Positions 1 to 6,316 are shown, numbered from the stretch's first letter. The stretch: 6,681 nt of DNA from an uncultured Veillonellaceae bacterium (GCA_958439155.1 CAUBUJ010000092.1:1-6681); one strand, 5' to 3'. Notes: generated by a model from the sequence alone, not told the origin. A program made the numbers and translations.

Positions 1-413
1 GTAAAGGTGTACATCGGGAGTCCCCGTTTGAACGGATCGAAGGTACAGATGAAAATAATGTAGGACGGATTCAGTTCTTCGTAGTCCGCTCCTTTTTCGA
101 TGAGGTTCATATCGATCATCCCCTGGTAGTACCGCGTCCGCTTGGGCAGTTCTTTTTCCGGACCGGATGTGGTCTGCATTTCCAGGTCATACACTCTCCC
201 TGTATCGTCTTCCACATATACGTCCAGGCGGATGCTTTTGCTGTTCAGATCCATGTTGATCGATTTTTCTTCTTCCGGATAAGTAATATCTCGGATTTTA
301 ATCCGGAGAATATTCTCAATGAGGCGCTTGCAGAGCCTCTTATTGCGCATCACTTTTTGAAATAGGAAATTGTCCGAGAGCGACAATTCTTCCCAGTCTG
401 TAAACTTGTCCAT
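1..413 (-). CDS. PD-(D/E)XK nuclease family transposase (Rpn-like), 5' part only
   Basis: The reading frame runs from an ATG at 413 off the left edge without a stop. It gives 137 residues of a family that is usually about 280-300 long. The N-terminus shows the family pattern LSLSDNFLFQKVM (about residues 11-23). The nuclease core follows: D64 in IRLDVYVEDD, then the DLEMQ strand (about residues 76-80) supplying the E-x-Q form of the PD-(D/E)XK site, then RTRYYQGMID and NPSYIIFICTFDPF, both typical of these proteins. The family consists of DNA endonucleases linked to recombination or mobile DNA; activity here is inferred. Translation probably starts at 413 behind a GGCGGTGAGG stretch. The frame stays open upstream through ATGs at 437, 473 and 536, so a longer N-terminus is possible. 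It is divergent in position from nothing: it is read in the same direction as the liv genes but lies beyond their terminator and a repeat island. Confidence 0.85.
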   Translation of the reverse strand, partial: MDKFTDWEELSLSDNFLFQKVMRNKRLCKRLIENILRIKIRDITYPEEEKSINMDLNSKSIRLDVYVEDDTGRVYDLEMQTTSGPEKELPKRTRYYQGMIDMNLIEKGADYEELNPSYIIFICTFDPFKRGLPMYTF

Positions 414-452
414 TCCCTCACCGCCTTTGGAAACCATATCTCCTTTTTCTCC

Positions 453-461
453 ATTGTAGCA
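453..461 (-). promoter_or_regulatory. Possible extended -10 promoter for the transposase-family gene
   Basis: On the minus strand the sequence TGCTACAAT matches an extended -10 box (TGnTATAAT with one mismatch), 40 bases before the ATG at 413. Only a weak TTGTTT lies upstream at 18 bases spacing, so the call rests on the extended -10. If it is used, transcription would start near 446. That favours the start codon at 413 over those at 437, 473 and 536. Confidence 0.3.
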
Positions 462-562
462 TAAATGTTCCATGAAAAACAATGCGGCCTCCCGCGAAAA
501 TTCCTCCTCTTTCCCTTTGAACTGGATGACGTCCATTTATTCTTGTGCCTGGGAGATGGTGC

Positions 563-590
563 AGAGCGCAAAGTACAAAGCGCAGAGATC
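563..590. repeat. Heptamer cluster 1 (four units, consensus ARAGCGC/AAAGTAC)
   Basis: Four units in exact 7-bp register begin at 563, 570, 577 and 584, each starting ARAG and mostly ending in GC or AC. The units are imperfect, so period and phase define the array rather than identity. The reverse complement of the AAAGTAC unit (GTACTTT) recurs once at 922-928, at the far side of the island. Confidence 0.55.
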
Positions 591-607
591 TGGTACGCCG
601 CGGGAAA

Positions 608-635
608 AGTCTGAAGACAAAAGTCTGGAGTCTGA
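608..635. repeat. Heptamer cluster 2 (four units, consensus AGTCTGA)
   Basis: Units start at 608, 615, 622 and 629. Three are AGTCTGA or AGTCTGG and one is diverged (AGACAAA), all in 7-bp phase. The unit is the reverse complement of the unit in the cluster at 823-850, so the two arrays face each other. Confidence 0.65.
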
Positions 636-676
636 AGAAAAAGAGGAAGATCTTTTAAATCTTCCATCACTTTCTG

Positions 677-704
677 CTGACAGCTGATGGCTGAAAGCTG
701 ACAG
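677..704. repeat. Heptamer cluster 3 (four units, consensus CTGANRG)
   Basis: Four head-to-tail units start at 677, 684, 691 and 698: CTGACAG, CTGATGG, CTGAAAG and CTGACAG. The first four bases are invariant and the last is always G. The first and last units are identical. Confidence 0.7.
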
Positions 705-715
705 CTTTTATTTCC

Positions 716-743
716 GACCTTTGACCTTAGACCTCGGACCCTG
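716..743. repeat. Heptamer cluster 4 (four units, consensus GACCTTA)
   Basis: Units start at 716, 723, 730 and 737; all begin GACC and vary in the last three bases. The same unit in the same orientation forms the cluster at 878-905, with GACCTTA shared exactly. Confidence 0.7.
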
Positions 744-822
744 CGCGAATGATGTACCATGCCCATCCCGTCATTCCCCGCGGCGGAGCCGCATAAAAAA
801 GAAGCCCTTCCGCTTTCCTCTC

Positions 823-850
823 CAGACTTCAGACTTTGGGCTTCAGACTC
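823..850. repeat. Heptamer cluster 5 (four units, consensus CAGACTT)
   Basis: Units start at 823, 830, 837 and 844: two exact CAGACTT copies, one diverged TGGGCTT and one CAGACTC. Read on the other strand this is the AGTCTGA unit of the cluster at 608-635. Confidence 0.7.
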
Positions 851-877
851 CGCTCACATGGCGCACCAGCCGCCTTA

Positions 878-905
878 GACCTTCGACCTTAGACCTCAGA
901 CCTTT
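878..905. repeat. Heptamer cluster 6 (four units, consensus GACCTTN)
   Basis: Units start at 878, 885, 892 and 899, all beginning GACCT. A partial unit (CCTTA, 873-877) precedes them in phase. This is a direct repeat of the cluster at 716-743. Confidence 0.7.
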
Positions 906-958
906 GCCCCCGCTCCCATGACGTACTTTCGCAAAGCGCGCCTCATGTTACCCGCGCG

Positions 959-993
959 AAAAAGCACCCATGCAGGGGCACAGGTGCTTTTTT
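959..993 (-). terminator. Rho-independent terminator of livHMGF
   Basis: A 10-bp stem, AAAAAGCACC paired with GGTGCTTTTT, encloses a loop of about 14 bases and ends in a T-run. It begins 15 bases past the livF stop codon. Because both arms carry A/T runs, it can also act on plus-strand transcripts leaving the repeat island. Confidence 0.85.
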
Positions 994-1007
994 GTGGATC
1001 GGTTCTA

Positions 1008-1720
<713 letters not shown>

Positions 1721-1721
<1 letters not shown>

Positions 1722-2485
1722 CAGGCGTCCTCCTTTCCGAGATAGGCTTCGATAACGGCAGGGTTGCTCTGGACTTCCGCCGGGGTGCCTTCCGCCAGTT
1801 TCTTGCCGAAGTTGACCACGATCAGGTGGTTGCAGAGGGTCATGACCAGGTTCATATCGTGTTCAATGAGGATAATGGTGATATTGAACTGTTCCCGGAT
1901 GCCCCGGATGAGGTCGATGAGGGCTGCAGTTTCGCTGTCGTTCATGCCGGCTGCCGGTTCATCCAGGAGGATGAGCTGCGGATGGGAGGCCATGGCGCGG
2001 GCGATTTCGAGTTTTCTCTGCTTGCCGTAAGGAAGCTCGGCGGCGGTGTGGTCCGCCACGTCGTCAAGTCCTACGTACTGGAGGAGCTTGTGCGCTTCTT
2101 CTACCGCTTCTTTTTCTTCGTTCCGCATGGACTTCGTATGGAAAATGCTCGCCAGAAGGCCTTCTTTCATGCGGGAATGGCGTCCTACGAGAATGTTTTC
2201 CAGAACGGTCATGTTGCCGAAGAGGCGGATGTTCTGGAAGGTACGGGCGATGCCGCCGTCCACGATCTGGTACGGTTTCTTCCCTTCGATGGAGGTGCCG
2301 TTGAAGAGGACGTCCCCGGAGGTCACCTGGTAAATGCCGGTGATCATATTGAAAATGGTGGTTTTGCCGGCGCCGTTCGGTCCGATGATGCCGAAAATGT
2401 CGCCTTTATTGACGGTGAAGGACATATCGGAGAGGGCTGTGATGCCGCCGAATTTCTTGGTCACTTCTTTTAATTCGAGTAACAT
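1721..2485 (-). CDS. livG: Branched-chain amino acid ABC transporter, ATP-binding subunit LivG
   Basis: This is the 254-residue ATPase partner of LivF, powering uptake through LivH and LivM. Walker A is GPNGAGKTT (35-43), the Q-loop lies in ARTFQNIRLF (Gln84), the signature is the LivG form LPYGKQRKLEIARA (151-164), and Walker B is LILLDEP (171-177) followed by the family-typical AAGMN. The H-loop His209 sits in IEHDMN. All catalytic positions are intact and the length matches the family (about 255). Its start overlaps the livM stop by one base, and an AAAGGAGG site lies within the last codons of livM. Both Liv ATPases begin with the same MLLELK peptide, consistent with an old duplication. 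Confidence 0.96.
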
Positions 2486-3432
2486 CAGTTGCCTCCTTTC
2501 GGCGCTTTTTTGAAGGTACGGGAAATGTACTTCACCGCGTCATAGGAAAGAATGCCGTCCGGGCGGAACGCCATGAGCACCACCAGCATGAGGCCGTAGA
2601 TGATGTCCCGGTATTCCGACATGGCACGAAGGGATTCCGGTACGATGGTGAGGACAGTCGCGCCCAGGAGGGAACCCCACATGACGTTGCTGCCGCCGAA
2701 TACGGTGTAGAGGAGCATGTCCACCACTTTGTGCCAGGTGAAGTCTGTCGGGCTGATGAAGAAGGTGGCATGGGCATAGATCGCGCCGGCAACGCCTGCG
2801 AAGAAGGAGCTGAAGAGGAATGCCATCATCTTGTAGTAGTTTACATTGATGCCGGAGAGAGCCGCTGCGTGTTCATCCGCTTTGATTGCCGCAAAGGCAC
2901 GGCCCACCCGTGAATGTTCAAGGGAATACCAGAAGAGGAAAATCACGAAAACCAGCACGAGGAGGACGATGCACATGAGGAGCTGTCCCGCTGTCTGGGA
3001 ATCGAGGGAGAGGGCATCGATGAGGCCCATATCGCTGGCGTAGTCCGAGAGGACGCTCGCCATGGAGGGAATGCCCGAAAGGCCGAGGGCGCCGTTGGTG
3101 ATTTTCAGGTTGAGCGCGATGACCCGGACCACTTCGCCGAAGCCGAGTGTGGCAATAGCCAGGTACAGGCCGCGGAGACGGATCGTAGGCAGGCCGATAA
3201 TGAGGGCCACCACTGCCGCCACAATGCCGCCGCAGAGAATGCCGAGAGGCATGGGCATATCCAGTTTCATCGTAAGGATCGCTGAGGTATACGCGCCGAA
3301 GCTCATGAAGCCGGCGTTGCCGAGAGAGAGAAGCCCGGTGCAGAGTGTCATATAAATGGTGAGCGCCAGGATGGTATTGATACAGATAAATACGAGGACC
3401 TGCAGGAAATACCCATTCAGTAATTCTTCCAT
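2485..3432 (-). CDS. livM: Branched-chain amino acid ABC transporter, permease LivM
   Basis: This 315-residue integral membrane protein forms half of the substrate channel. About eight to nine hydrophobic segments are visible, for example residues 10-36, 64-82, 88-106, 150-169, 203-222 and 250-264. The cytoplasmic coupling (EAA-like) loop lies around GRAFAAIKADEHAAALSGIN (177-196), where one of the ATPases docks. Other family marks are LLSLGNAGFMSFGAY (34-48), LRGLYLAIATLGFGE (86-100) and the C-terminal AFRPDGIL (288-295). The length is in the usual range for the shorter LivM form; E. coli LivM is longer, with an N-terminal extension. It begins with TAATG overlapping the livH stop, with AAAGGAGG just upstream. 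Confidence 0.95.
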   Translation of the reverse strand: MEELLNGYFLQVLVFICINTILALTIYMTLCTGLLSLGNAGFMSFGAYTSAILTMKLDMPMPLGILCGGIVAAVVALIIGLPTIRLRGLYLAIATLGFGEVVRVIALNLKITNGALGLSGIPSMASVLSDYASDMGLIDALSLDSQTAGQLLMCIVLLVLVFVIFLFWYSLEHSRVGRAFAAIKADEHAAALSGINVNYYKMMAFLFSSFFAGVAGAIYAHATFFISPTDFTWHKVVDMLLYTVFGGSNVMWGSLLGATVLTIVPESLRAMSEYRDIIYGLMLVVLMAFRPDGILSYDAVKYISRTFKKAPKGGN

Positions 3433-4319
3433 TACGGTCTTCCTCCTTTCCCAGCCTTTGCGAACAATCCTTCCGGCCGGATGAAAAGGATCAGAATGAT
3501 CATGCCGAATGCGACAGCGTCACGATAGGTGGACGCGCCGTAGGCTACGCTGAATACTTCGGCGATGCCCAGAATAAAGCCGCCTGCCATGGCGCCTTCC
3601 ACATTGCCCAGGCCCCCCATAATGAGGACGGCCAGGCCTTTGAAGCCCATGGCGGTCCCCATGGTCGGTTCAATGGCGTTGAAGGTGAGGCCGATGAGAA
3701 CGCCTGCCGCCGCGCCGAGGGCGGAAGCGAGCATCACCGTGAAGGTAATGATGCGGCCTGTATTGATGCCGAGAAGGCTGGCGGTTTCAATATTTTCAGA
3801 AGTGGCCCGCACAGCCTTGCCGATCTTGGTCTTGTTCAGCATGATGGTGAGGAGCACCATGAGAACCACTGCCGTGCCGAGACTGATGATCTGGATGCCG
3901 GAAATTTTGAAAGCTCCCATGTCCATCAGTTCATTGCTGATGGTCGCCGGGAAGGACTGGGTCTGCGGCCCGAATACCATGAGCGCCACGCTTTCCAGGA
4001 AGATAGACACGCCGATGGTACTGATGAGAGGCGCCAGGTGCGTCACTTTCCGCCGGCGAAGCGGACGAAGGGCGAAGAATTCCAATAAATACCCGAGAAT
4101 GGCGCCGCCGATCATAGCGCCGATGAGGGCCGGGAATATCCCGAAACCAGCCTGGGTCACGAGCAGAAGCCCGATGTAGGCGCCGATCATAAAGATGCCG
4201 CCGTGCGCCATGTTGACGATATTCAGCACACCGAAAACCAGTGTGTAGCCGATGGCGATGACTGCGTAGGCGCTTCCCAGGGTCAAACCGTTGATGAGCT
4301 GCTGTGAAAACACGATCAT
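3432..4319 (-). CDS. livH: Branched-chain amino acid ABC transporter, permease LivH
   Basis: This 295-residue inner-membrane permease pairs with LivM to form the channel. Family marks are NGLTLGSAYAVIAIGYTLVF (10-29), VNMAHGGIFMIGAY (35-48), the coupling loop GKAVRATSENIETASLLGIN (167-186) and the C-terminal region LIMGGLGNVEGAMAGGFILG (232-251), ending RPEGLF (281-286). About eight membrane segments are apparent. I chose ATG 4319 because homologues start about ten residues before NGLTLGS. An AAAGGG lies only two to three bases ahead of it, whereas it sits at normal distance from the in-frame GTG at 4311-4313, two codons later. Either may be used. The ORF stays open further upstream to 4460, but that part runs through the terminator of the leader and is not coding. 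It is the first gene of the livHMGF unit. Confidence 0.94.
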   Translation of the reverse strand: MIVFSQQLINGLTLGSAYAVIAIGYTLVFGVLNIVNMAHGGIFMIGAYIGLLLVTQAGFGIFPALIGAMIGGAILGYLLEFFALRPLRRRKVTHLAPLISTIGVSIFLESVALMVFGPQTQSFPATISNELMDMGAFKISGIQIISLGTAVVLMVLLTIMLNKTKIGKAVRATSENIETASLLGINTGRIITFTVMLASALGAAAGVLIGLTFNAIEPTMGTAMGFKGLAVLIMGGLGNVEGAMAGGFILGIAEVFSVAYGASTYRDAVAFGMIILILFIRPEGLFAKAGKGGRP

Positions 4320-4356
4320 TTCCCTTTCTGCAAATGTGAGGCACATTGGAACTGCC

Positions 4357-4383
4357 CTTCTTCCTGTGCCTGTATGGAAGAAG
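4357..4383 (-). other. Hairpin in the livH 5' untranslated region
   Basis: CTTCTTCC pairs perfectly with GGAAGAAG (8 bp, 11-base loop) between the last leader terminator and the livH start, about 38 bases before the ATG. There is no T-run, so it is not a terminator. A role in mRNA stability or as a spacer is only a guess. Confidence 0.4.
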
Positions 4384-4410
4384 CGCCCGGCCCGGCCGGA
4401 ATGGGCGGAG

Positions 4411-4457
4411 ATAAGAAACGCCCCTGTTATGACATGGTGCGTGTCATAACAGGGGCG
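4411..4457 (-). terminator. Second leader terminator before livH (module B)
   Basis: A 16-bp perfect stem (4419-4434 with 4442-4457) with a 7-base loop is followed on the minus strand by TTTCTTAT. The U-run is interrupted and so weaker than in module A, but the stem is longer. Its first strand CCCUG can instead pair with UAGGG of the T-box at 4464-4477, giving the alternative antiterminator. Confidence 0.85.
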
Positions 4458-4519
4458 CAAGTGCGCGGTACCACCCTACTTATCACTTACTGGAATGAAG
4501 AAGTACGGCGGCGGCATAT
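4458..4519 (-). promoter_or_regulatory. T-box antiterminator, module B of the livH leader (no Stem I of its own)
   Basis: The 14-base T-box consensus AGGGTGGTACCGCG occupies 4464-4477 on the minus strand. Its UGGU bulge would pair with the ACCA end of an uncharged tRNA with discriminator A, as in Leu, Ile and Val tRNAs. An outer AAGUG/CACUU helix encloses it. Only about 40 bases separate it from the preceding terminator, so there is no room for a separate Stem I. The module must be read together with the sensors upstream. Confidence 0.85.
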
Positions 4520-4550
4520 AAAAACCCCTACCTGCGGCTGCAGATAGGGG
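4520..4550 (-). terminator. First leader terminator before livH (module A)
   Basis: An 11-bp stem (4525-4535 with 4540-4550, one G-U pair) with loop AGCC is followed by UUUUU and an A/U-rich tail, a textbook intrinsic terminator. Its first strand CCCCUA competes for the UAGGG of the T-box at 4558-4571. Confidence 0.92.
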
Positions 4551-4741
4551 CGTTAAACGCGGTACCACCCTACATTATACTTTCATTTCCGGATCCGTAA
4601 CGAGGACTGACGCCTTTTTCTACTGTGTTCAAAAAAGGAGCTCCCGAGTGATATATTTGGACCGCAGAATGCGCCGCCTCACACCACCCGCCGGCTCTCT
4701 TCCGTCATGGACTGCGGTCCTTTTTGCTCTCGATCATCGCT
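4551..4741 (-). promoter_or_regulatory. Isoleucine-type T-box riboswitch (Stem I to antiterminator A), livH leader
   Basis: Stem I spans about 4639-4741. It has a K-turn-like GATGA/GGAG pair, a CGAG/CTCG helix, a specifier loop, a 9-bp helix GGACCGCAG/CTGCGGTCC, and the AGAGA and GGTGTGAG apical motifs around 4675-4700. The last four bases of the specifier loop are ATC-A directly above the CTCG helix. By position against the known GAA-NNN-A layout the specifier is AUC (4650-4652), read by tRNA-Ile(GAU). A Stem II-type hairpin (4613-4638) and a Stem III hairpin with CGTTAC loop (4593-4607) follow. The exact T-box AGGGTGGTACCGCG lies at 4558-4571. Low charged tRNA-Ile would stabilise the antiterminator and allow livHMGF transcription. 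Confidence 0.88.
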
Positions 4742-4888
4742 TGTCAGCCTGTAACGCAGGCGGCGCTGTCCCCTACTGATTTCACGGACAGAACTCCCAG
4801 GCGAGCTCGCGCCGCGGTGCGCACCGGCTCTCACCAGCCGCCGGTTCTCTGGGCCGCTCCGTCACGACGCTTTTGCCTGTTCCTTGTC
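4742..4888 (-). promoter_or_regulatory. Leucine-type T-box sensor (Stem I to III) lacking its own T-box and terminator
   Basis: This is a second, upstream Stem I domain in the same leader. The base pairs GACA/TGTC and GAAC/GTTC, then CAGGC/GCCTG. The specifier loop has AAAA on one side and GAG-CTC on the other, followed by GCGTCG/CGGCGC. The apical helix ACCGGC/GCCGGT carries AGAGA and GGTGAGAG at 4822-4850. The sequence GAG-CTC-G closely fits the GAA-NNN-A layout, so the specifier is CUC (4803-4805), matching tRNA-Leu(GAG). A Stem III-like hairpin GCCTG-CGTTA-CAGGC (4747-4761) has the same CGTTA loop as the other units. No AGGGTGGNACC and no U-run terminator follow; the next bases already begin the isoleucine Stem I. 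The 5' half of the K-turn motif (GATGA) is also missing. Confidence 0.72.
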
Positions 4889-4911
4889 TTTCAACTTGTG
4901 CATGTAAGTAT

Positions 4912-4939
4912 ATTATAGTAAGTTATGCAGCATTGTCAA
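4912..4939 (-). promoter_or_regulatory. Sigma-A promoter of the livHMGF unit
   Basis: The -35 box TTGACA (4934-4939) and -10 box TATAAT (4912-4917) are both perfect consensus, 16 bases apart on the minus strand. Transcription would start near 4905, about 17 bases before the leucine Stem I. A- and T-runs just upstream (about 4942-4958) could act as an UP element. The promoter lies between livK and livH, so the permease/ATPase block has its own transcript. Confidence 0.92.
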
Positions 4940-5005
4940 TAGAAAAAATGTATTTTTTGTGTAAAGGAGAGCCTCTTCCCCGAGCCTGTCCAGGCCGCCG
5001 GGAAA

Positions 5006-5033
5006 GGGGCATCCCTTCCTTTCGGAAAGCCCC
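5006..5033 (-). terminator. Hairpin directly after livK, possible weak terminator
   Basis: GGGGC pairs with GCCCC around an inner TTCC/GGAA helix with a GAAA loop, starting right after the livK stop. The following bases are TTTCCC, not a proper U-run. It may be an attenuating hairpin or an mRNA 3'-end stabiliser that allows some read-through into livHMGF. Confidence 0.45.
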
Positions 5034-6194
5034 TTACTGGAGAGGCGTCCACTTGCCGCCTTGAATTTCGAGAATGTCCAGATCCATCTTGGGATCGCGG
5101 TTCTGGTCAAATTCAAATTTCCCGGTGGCTCCTTCGAAGCCTTTGATCTGGGCGAGGGTATCGCGGAATTTCTTCCGGTCCGTGGTGGTGCCGGACTGTT
5201 CAATGGCCTGGTGGAGGGTATACATGGCGTCATAAGCCTGGGCGGAGAACTGGTCCGGTTCATGATTGTACTTGGCGATGAAAGCTTTCCGGAAATTCTG
5301 CGCTTTCTCTGTCTTCCGCTCCGGGTTCCACGGCGTGGCTACAAGGGTACCATCTGCGGCCTCCCCGGCCTGCTTGATGTATTCCGGGCTGTTGAAGCCG
5401 TTATTGCCGATAATGGGCTGGTGCATCCCCATTTCTCTCGCTTTTTTCGCGATGAGCGCCCCTTCCTGGTAGAGGCTGGCCACACAGATCACGTCAGGAT
5501 CGGCTGCCTGGATTTTCGTGAGCTGCGCCGAGAAGTCTGTGTCTTTTTCAGCGAAGGTCTCGGTCGCTACGATGTCAATGCCCATTTTCTTGAAGAGATC
5601 CTGGTAGATGCCGTTTTCCCCGACCATCTGGTCATTGTTGTTGCAGTAAAGGATGGCCACTTTCTGGAATCCCAGCTTGTCATGGGCTTTCTGCACCGTC
5701 TGGGGAATGGCCATCTTGCCGGGGATGGCGTTGCGGAAAATGTAGTCCCCGATGTCAGTGATGCCCGGCGCGGTGGTGCCTGTACCGAAGGCGACCACTT
5801 TGGACTGCTGCGCAATGGGTCCGGCGGCAAACATTTCCCCGGAGAAGGTCGGCCCTTCGATAGCGAGGACCTTGTCCTGCTCGATGGCTTTCTTCATGGC
5901 GTTGATCGCTTCATTCTTATTGCCCTTCGTATCGTAGAAAGCGATGTCCAGCTTGATCTTCGTATTGGGATCTTTGTTGATTTCCTCTACAGCCAGATCC
6001 ACCCCTTCTTTCATAGCGATGCCGTAAGCCGCCCCAGGACCGGAGGTCGCTTCGAGAACGCCGATTTTCGCTGTATTTCCAGCAGAAGCGCTGCCTGCTG
6101 CCTTCTTGTCCCCGCCGCATCCGGCAAATGCCCCTGCGATCATCAGGGCGGCGGCCGCCGCTGCCATTCTCTTTGTCCATTTGTTTGTTGTCAT
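5034..6194 (-). CDS. livK: Branched-chain amino acid ABC transporter, substrate-binding lipoprotein LivK
   Basis: This 386-residue extracellular binding protein captures branched-chain amino acids and delivers them to LivHM. The start at 6194 is set by an AGGAGG eight bases upstream and by a lipoprotein signal: NKWTKR, a hydrophobic alanine-rich stretch (11-25), then FAGC with Cys26 as the lipidation site. Phe at -3 is a loose fit to the lipobox. A low-complexity linker (27-42) precedes a type I periplasmic-binding fold (Peripla_BP_6, about 43-380). Marks are IGVLEATSGPGAAYG (44-58), the binding-site stretch GTGTTAP (137-143), DTDFSAQLTKI (218-228) and QFSAQAYDAM (315-324). Length is close to E. 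coli LivK (369). A longer ORF reaching 6296 has no ribosome site and is not used. Substrate preference among Leu, Ile and Val cannot be read from sequence. The gene has its own T-box leader. Confidence 0.95.
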   Translation of the reverse strand: MTTNKWTKRMAAAAAALMIAGAFAGCGGDKKAAGSASAGNTAKIGVLEATSGPGAAYGIAMKEGVDLAVEEINKDPNTKIKLDIAFYDTKGNKNEAINAMKKAIEQDKVLAIEGPTFSGEMFAAGPIAQQSKVVAFGTGTTAPGITDIGDYIFRNAIPGKMAIPQTVQKAHDKLGFQKVAILYCNNNDQMVGENGIYQDLFKKMGIDIVATETFAEKDTDFSAQLTKIQAADPDVICVASLYQEGALIAKKAREMGMHQPIIGNNGFNSPEYIKQAGEAADGTLVATPWNPERKTEKAQNFRKAFIAKYNHEPDQFSAQAYDAMYTLHQAIEQSGTTTDRKKFRDTLAQIKGFEGATGKFEFDQNRDPKMDLDILEIQGGKWTPLQ

Positions 6195-6316
6195 GATTGA
6201 TTCCTCCTGTAAGAAGATGCTCCTCTGCTCCGCGTTCTCTCTTCCGTCCAGACCGCCCGGCGGGGATCTATGTCCTTTGTTTTTTCTTATGATCAATACG
6301 GAGCTGCGGTGGAATC
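6195..6316 (-). other. Untranslated spacer between T-box leader and livK
   Basis: It holds the livK ribosome site AGGAGG (about 6203-6208) at ideal spacing from the ATG. I see no other motif apart from a short GC-rich inverted repeat near 6255-6262. The in-frame upstream TTG codon at 6296 lacks a Shine-Dalgarno sequence. Confidence 0.6.

Larger units (their letters stand above)
537..958. other. Gene-free island of degenerate 7-bp repeats
   Basis: I see no convincing gene here. Apparent ORFs are translations of short repeats and have no family resemblance. The stretch holds six clusters, each of four imperfect heptamers, listed separately. It also holds a GC-rich inverted repeat (GCGGC-gga-GCCGC at 779-791, no T-run on either side in the reading direction). 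It lies between the terminator of the liv operon and the transposase-family gene. Its base composition and repeat content differ clearly from the genes on either side. Confidence 0.7.

Noticed and set aside
350..766. 138-codon minus-strand frame over the repeat island
   Set aside because: Its peptide is the translation of heptamer repeats (for example CQLSAISCQQ) and it overlaps the better supported transposase-family frame.
775..800. Intrinsic terminator at the GCGGC/GCCGC inverted repeat
   Set aside because: The stem is only 5 bp with a 3-base loop and no T-run follows on either strand; the T-run lies on the wrong side for the minus strand.
563..905. CRISPR array
   Set aside because: Repeat units are only 7 bp, imperfect and directly adjacent. 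There are no unique spacers of constant length between long identical repeats and no cas genes.
472..921. Two small plus-strand frames (472-687 and 721-921)
   Set aside because: Both are translations of the repeat arrays, with no ribosome site and no resemblance to a protein family.
4320..4460. Longer livH reading frame
   Set aside because: The added part translates the module B terminator and untranslated leader; homologous LivH proteins start near 4319.
5061..6200. Long open frame of 379 codons on the plus strand opposite livK
   Set aside because: It is an antisense shadow of livK produced by codon bias. There is no ribosome site at its start and no recognisable motif, while the livK frame has all family marks.
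6195..6296. Longer livK start giving 420 residues
   Set aside because: The upstream TTG has no ribosome site, and the extra 34 residues would precede the lipoprotein signal peptide and spoil it.
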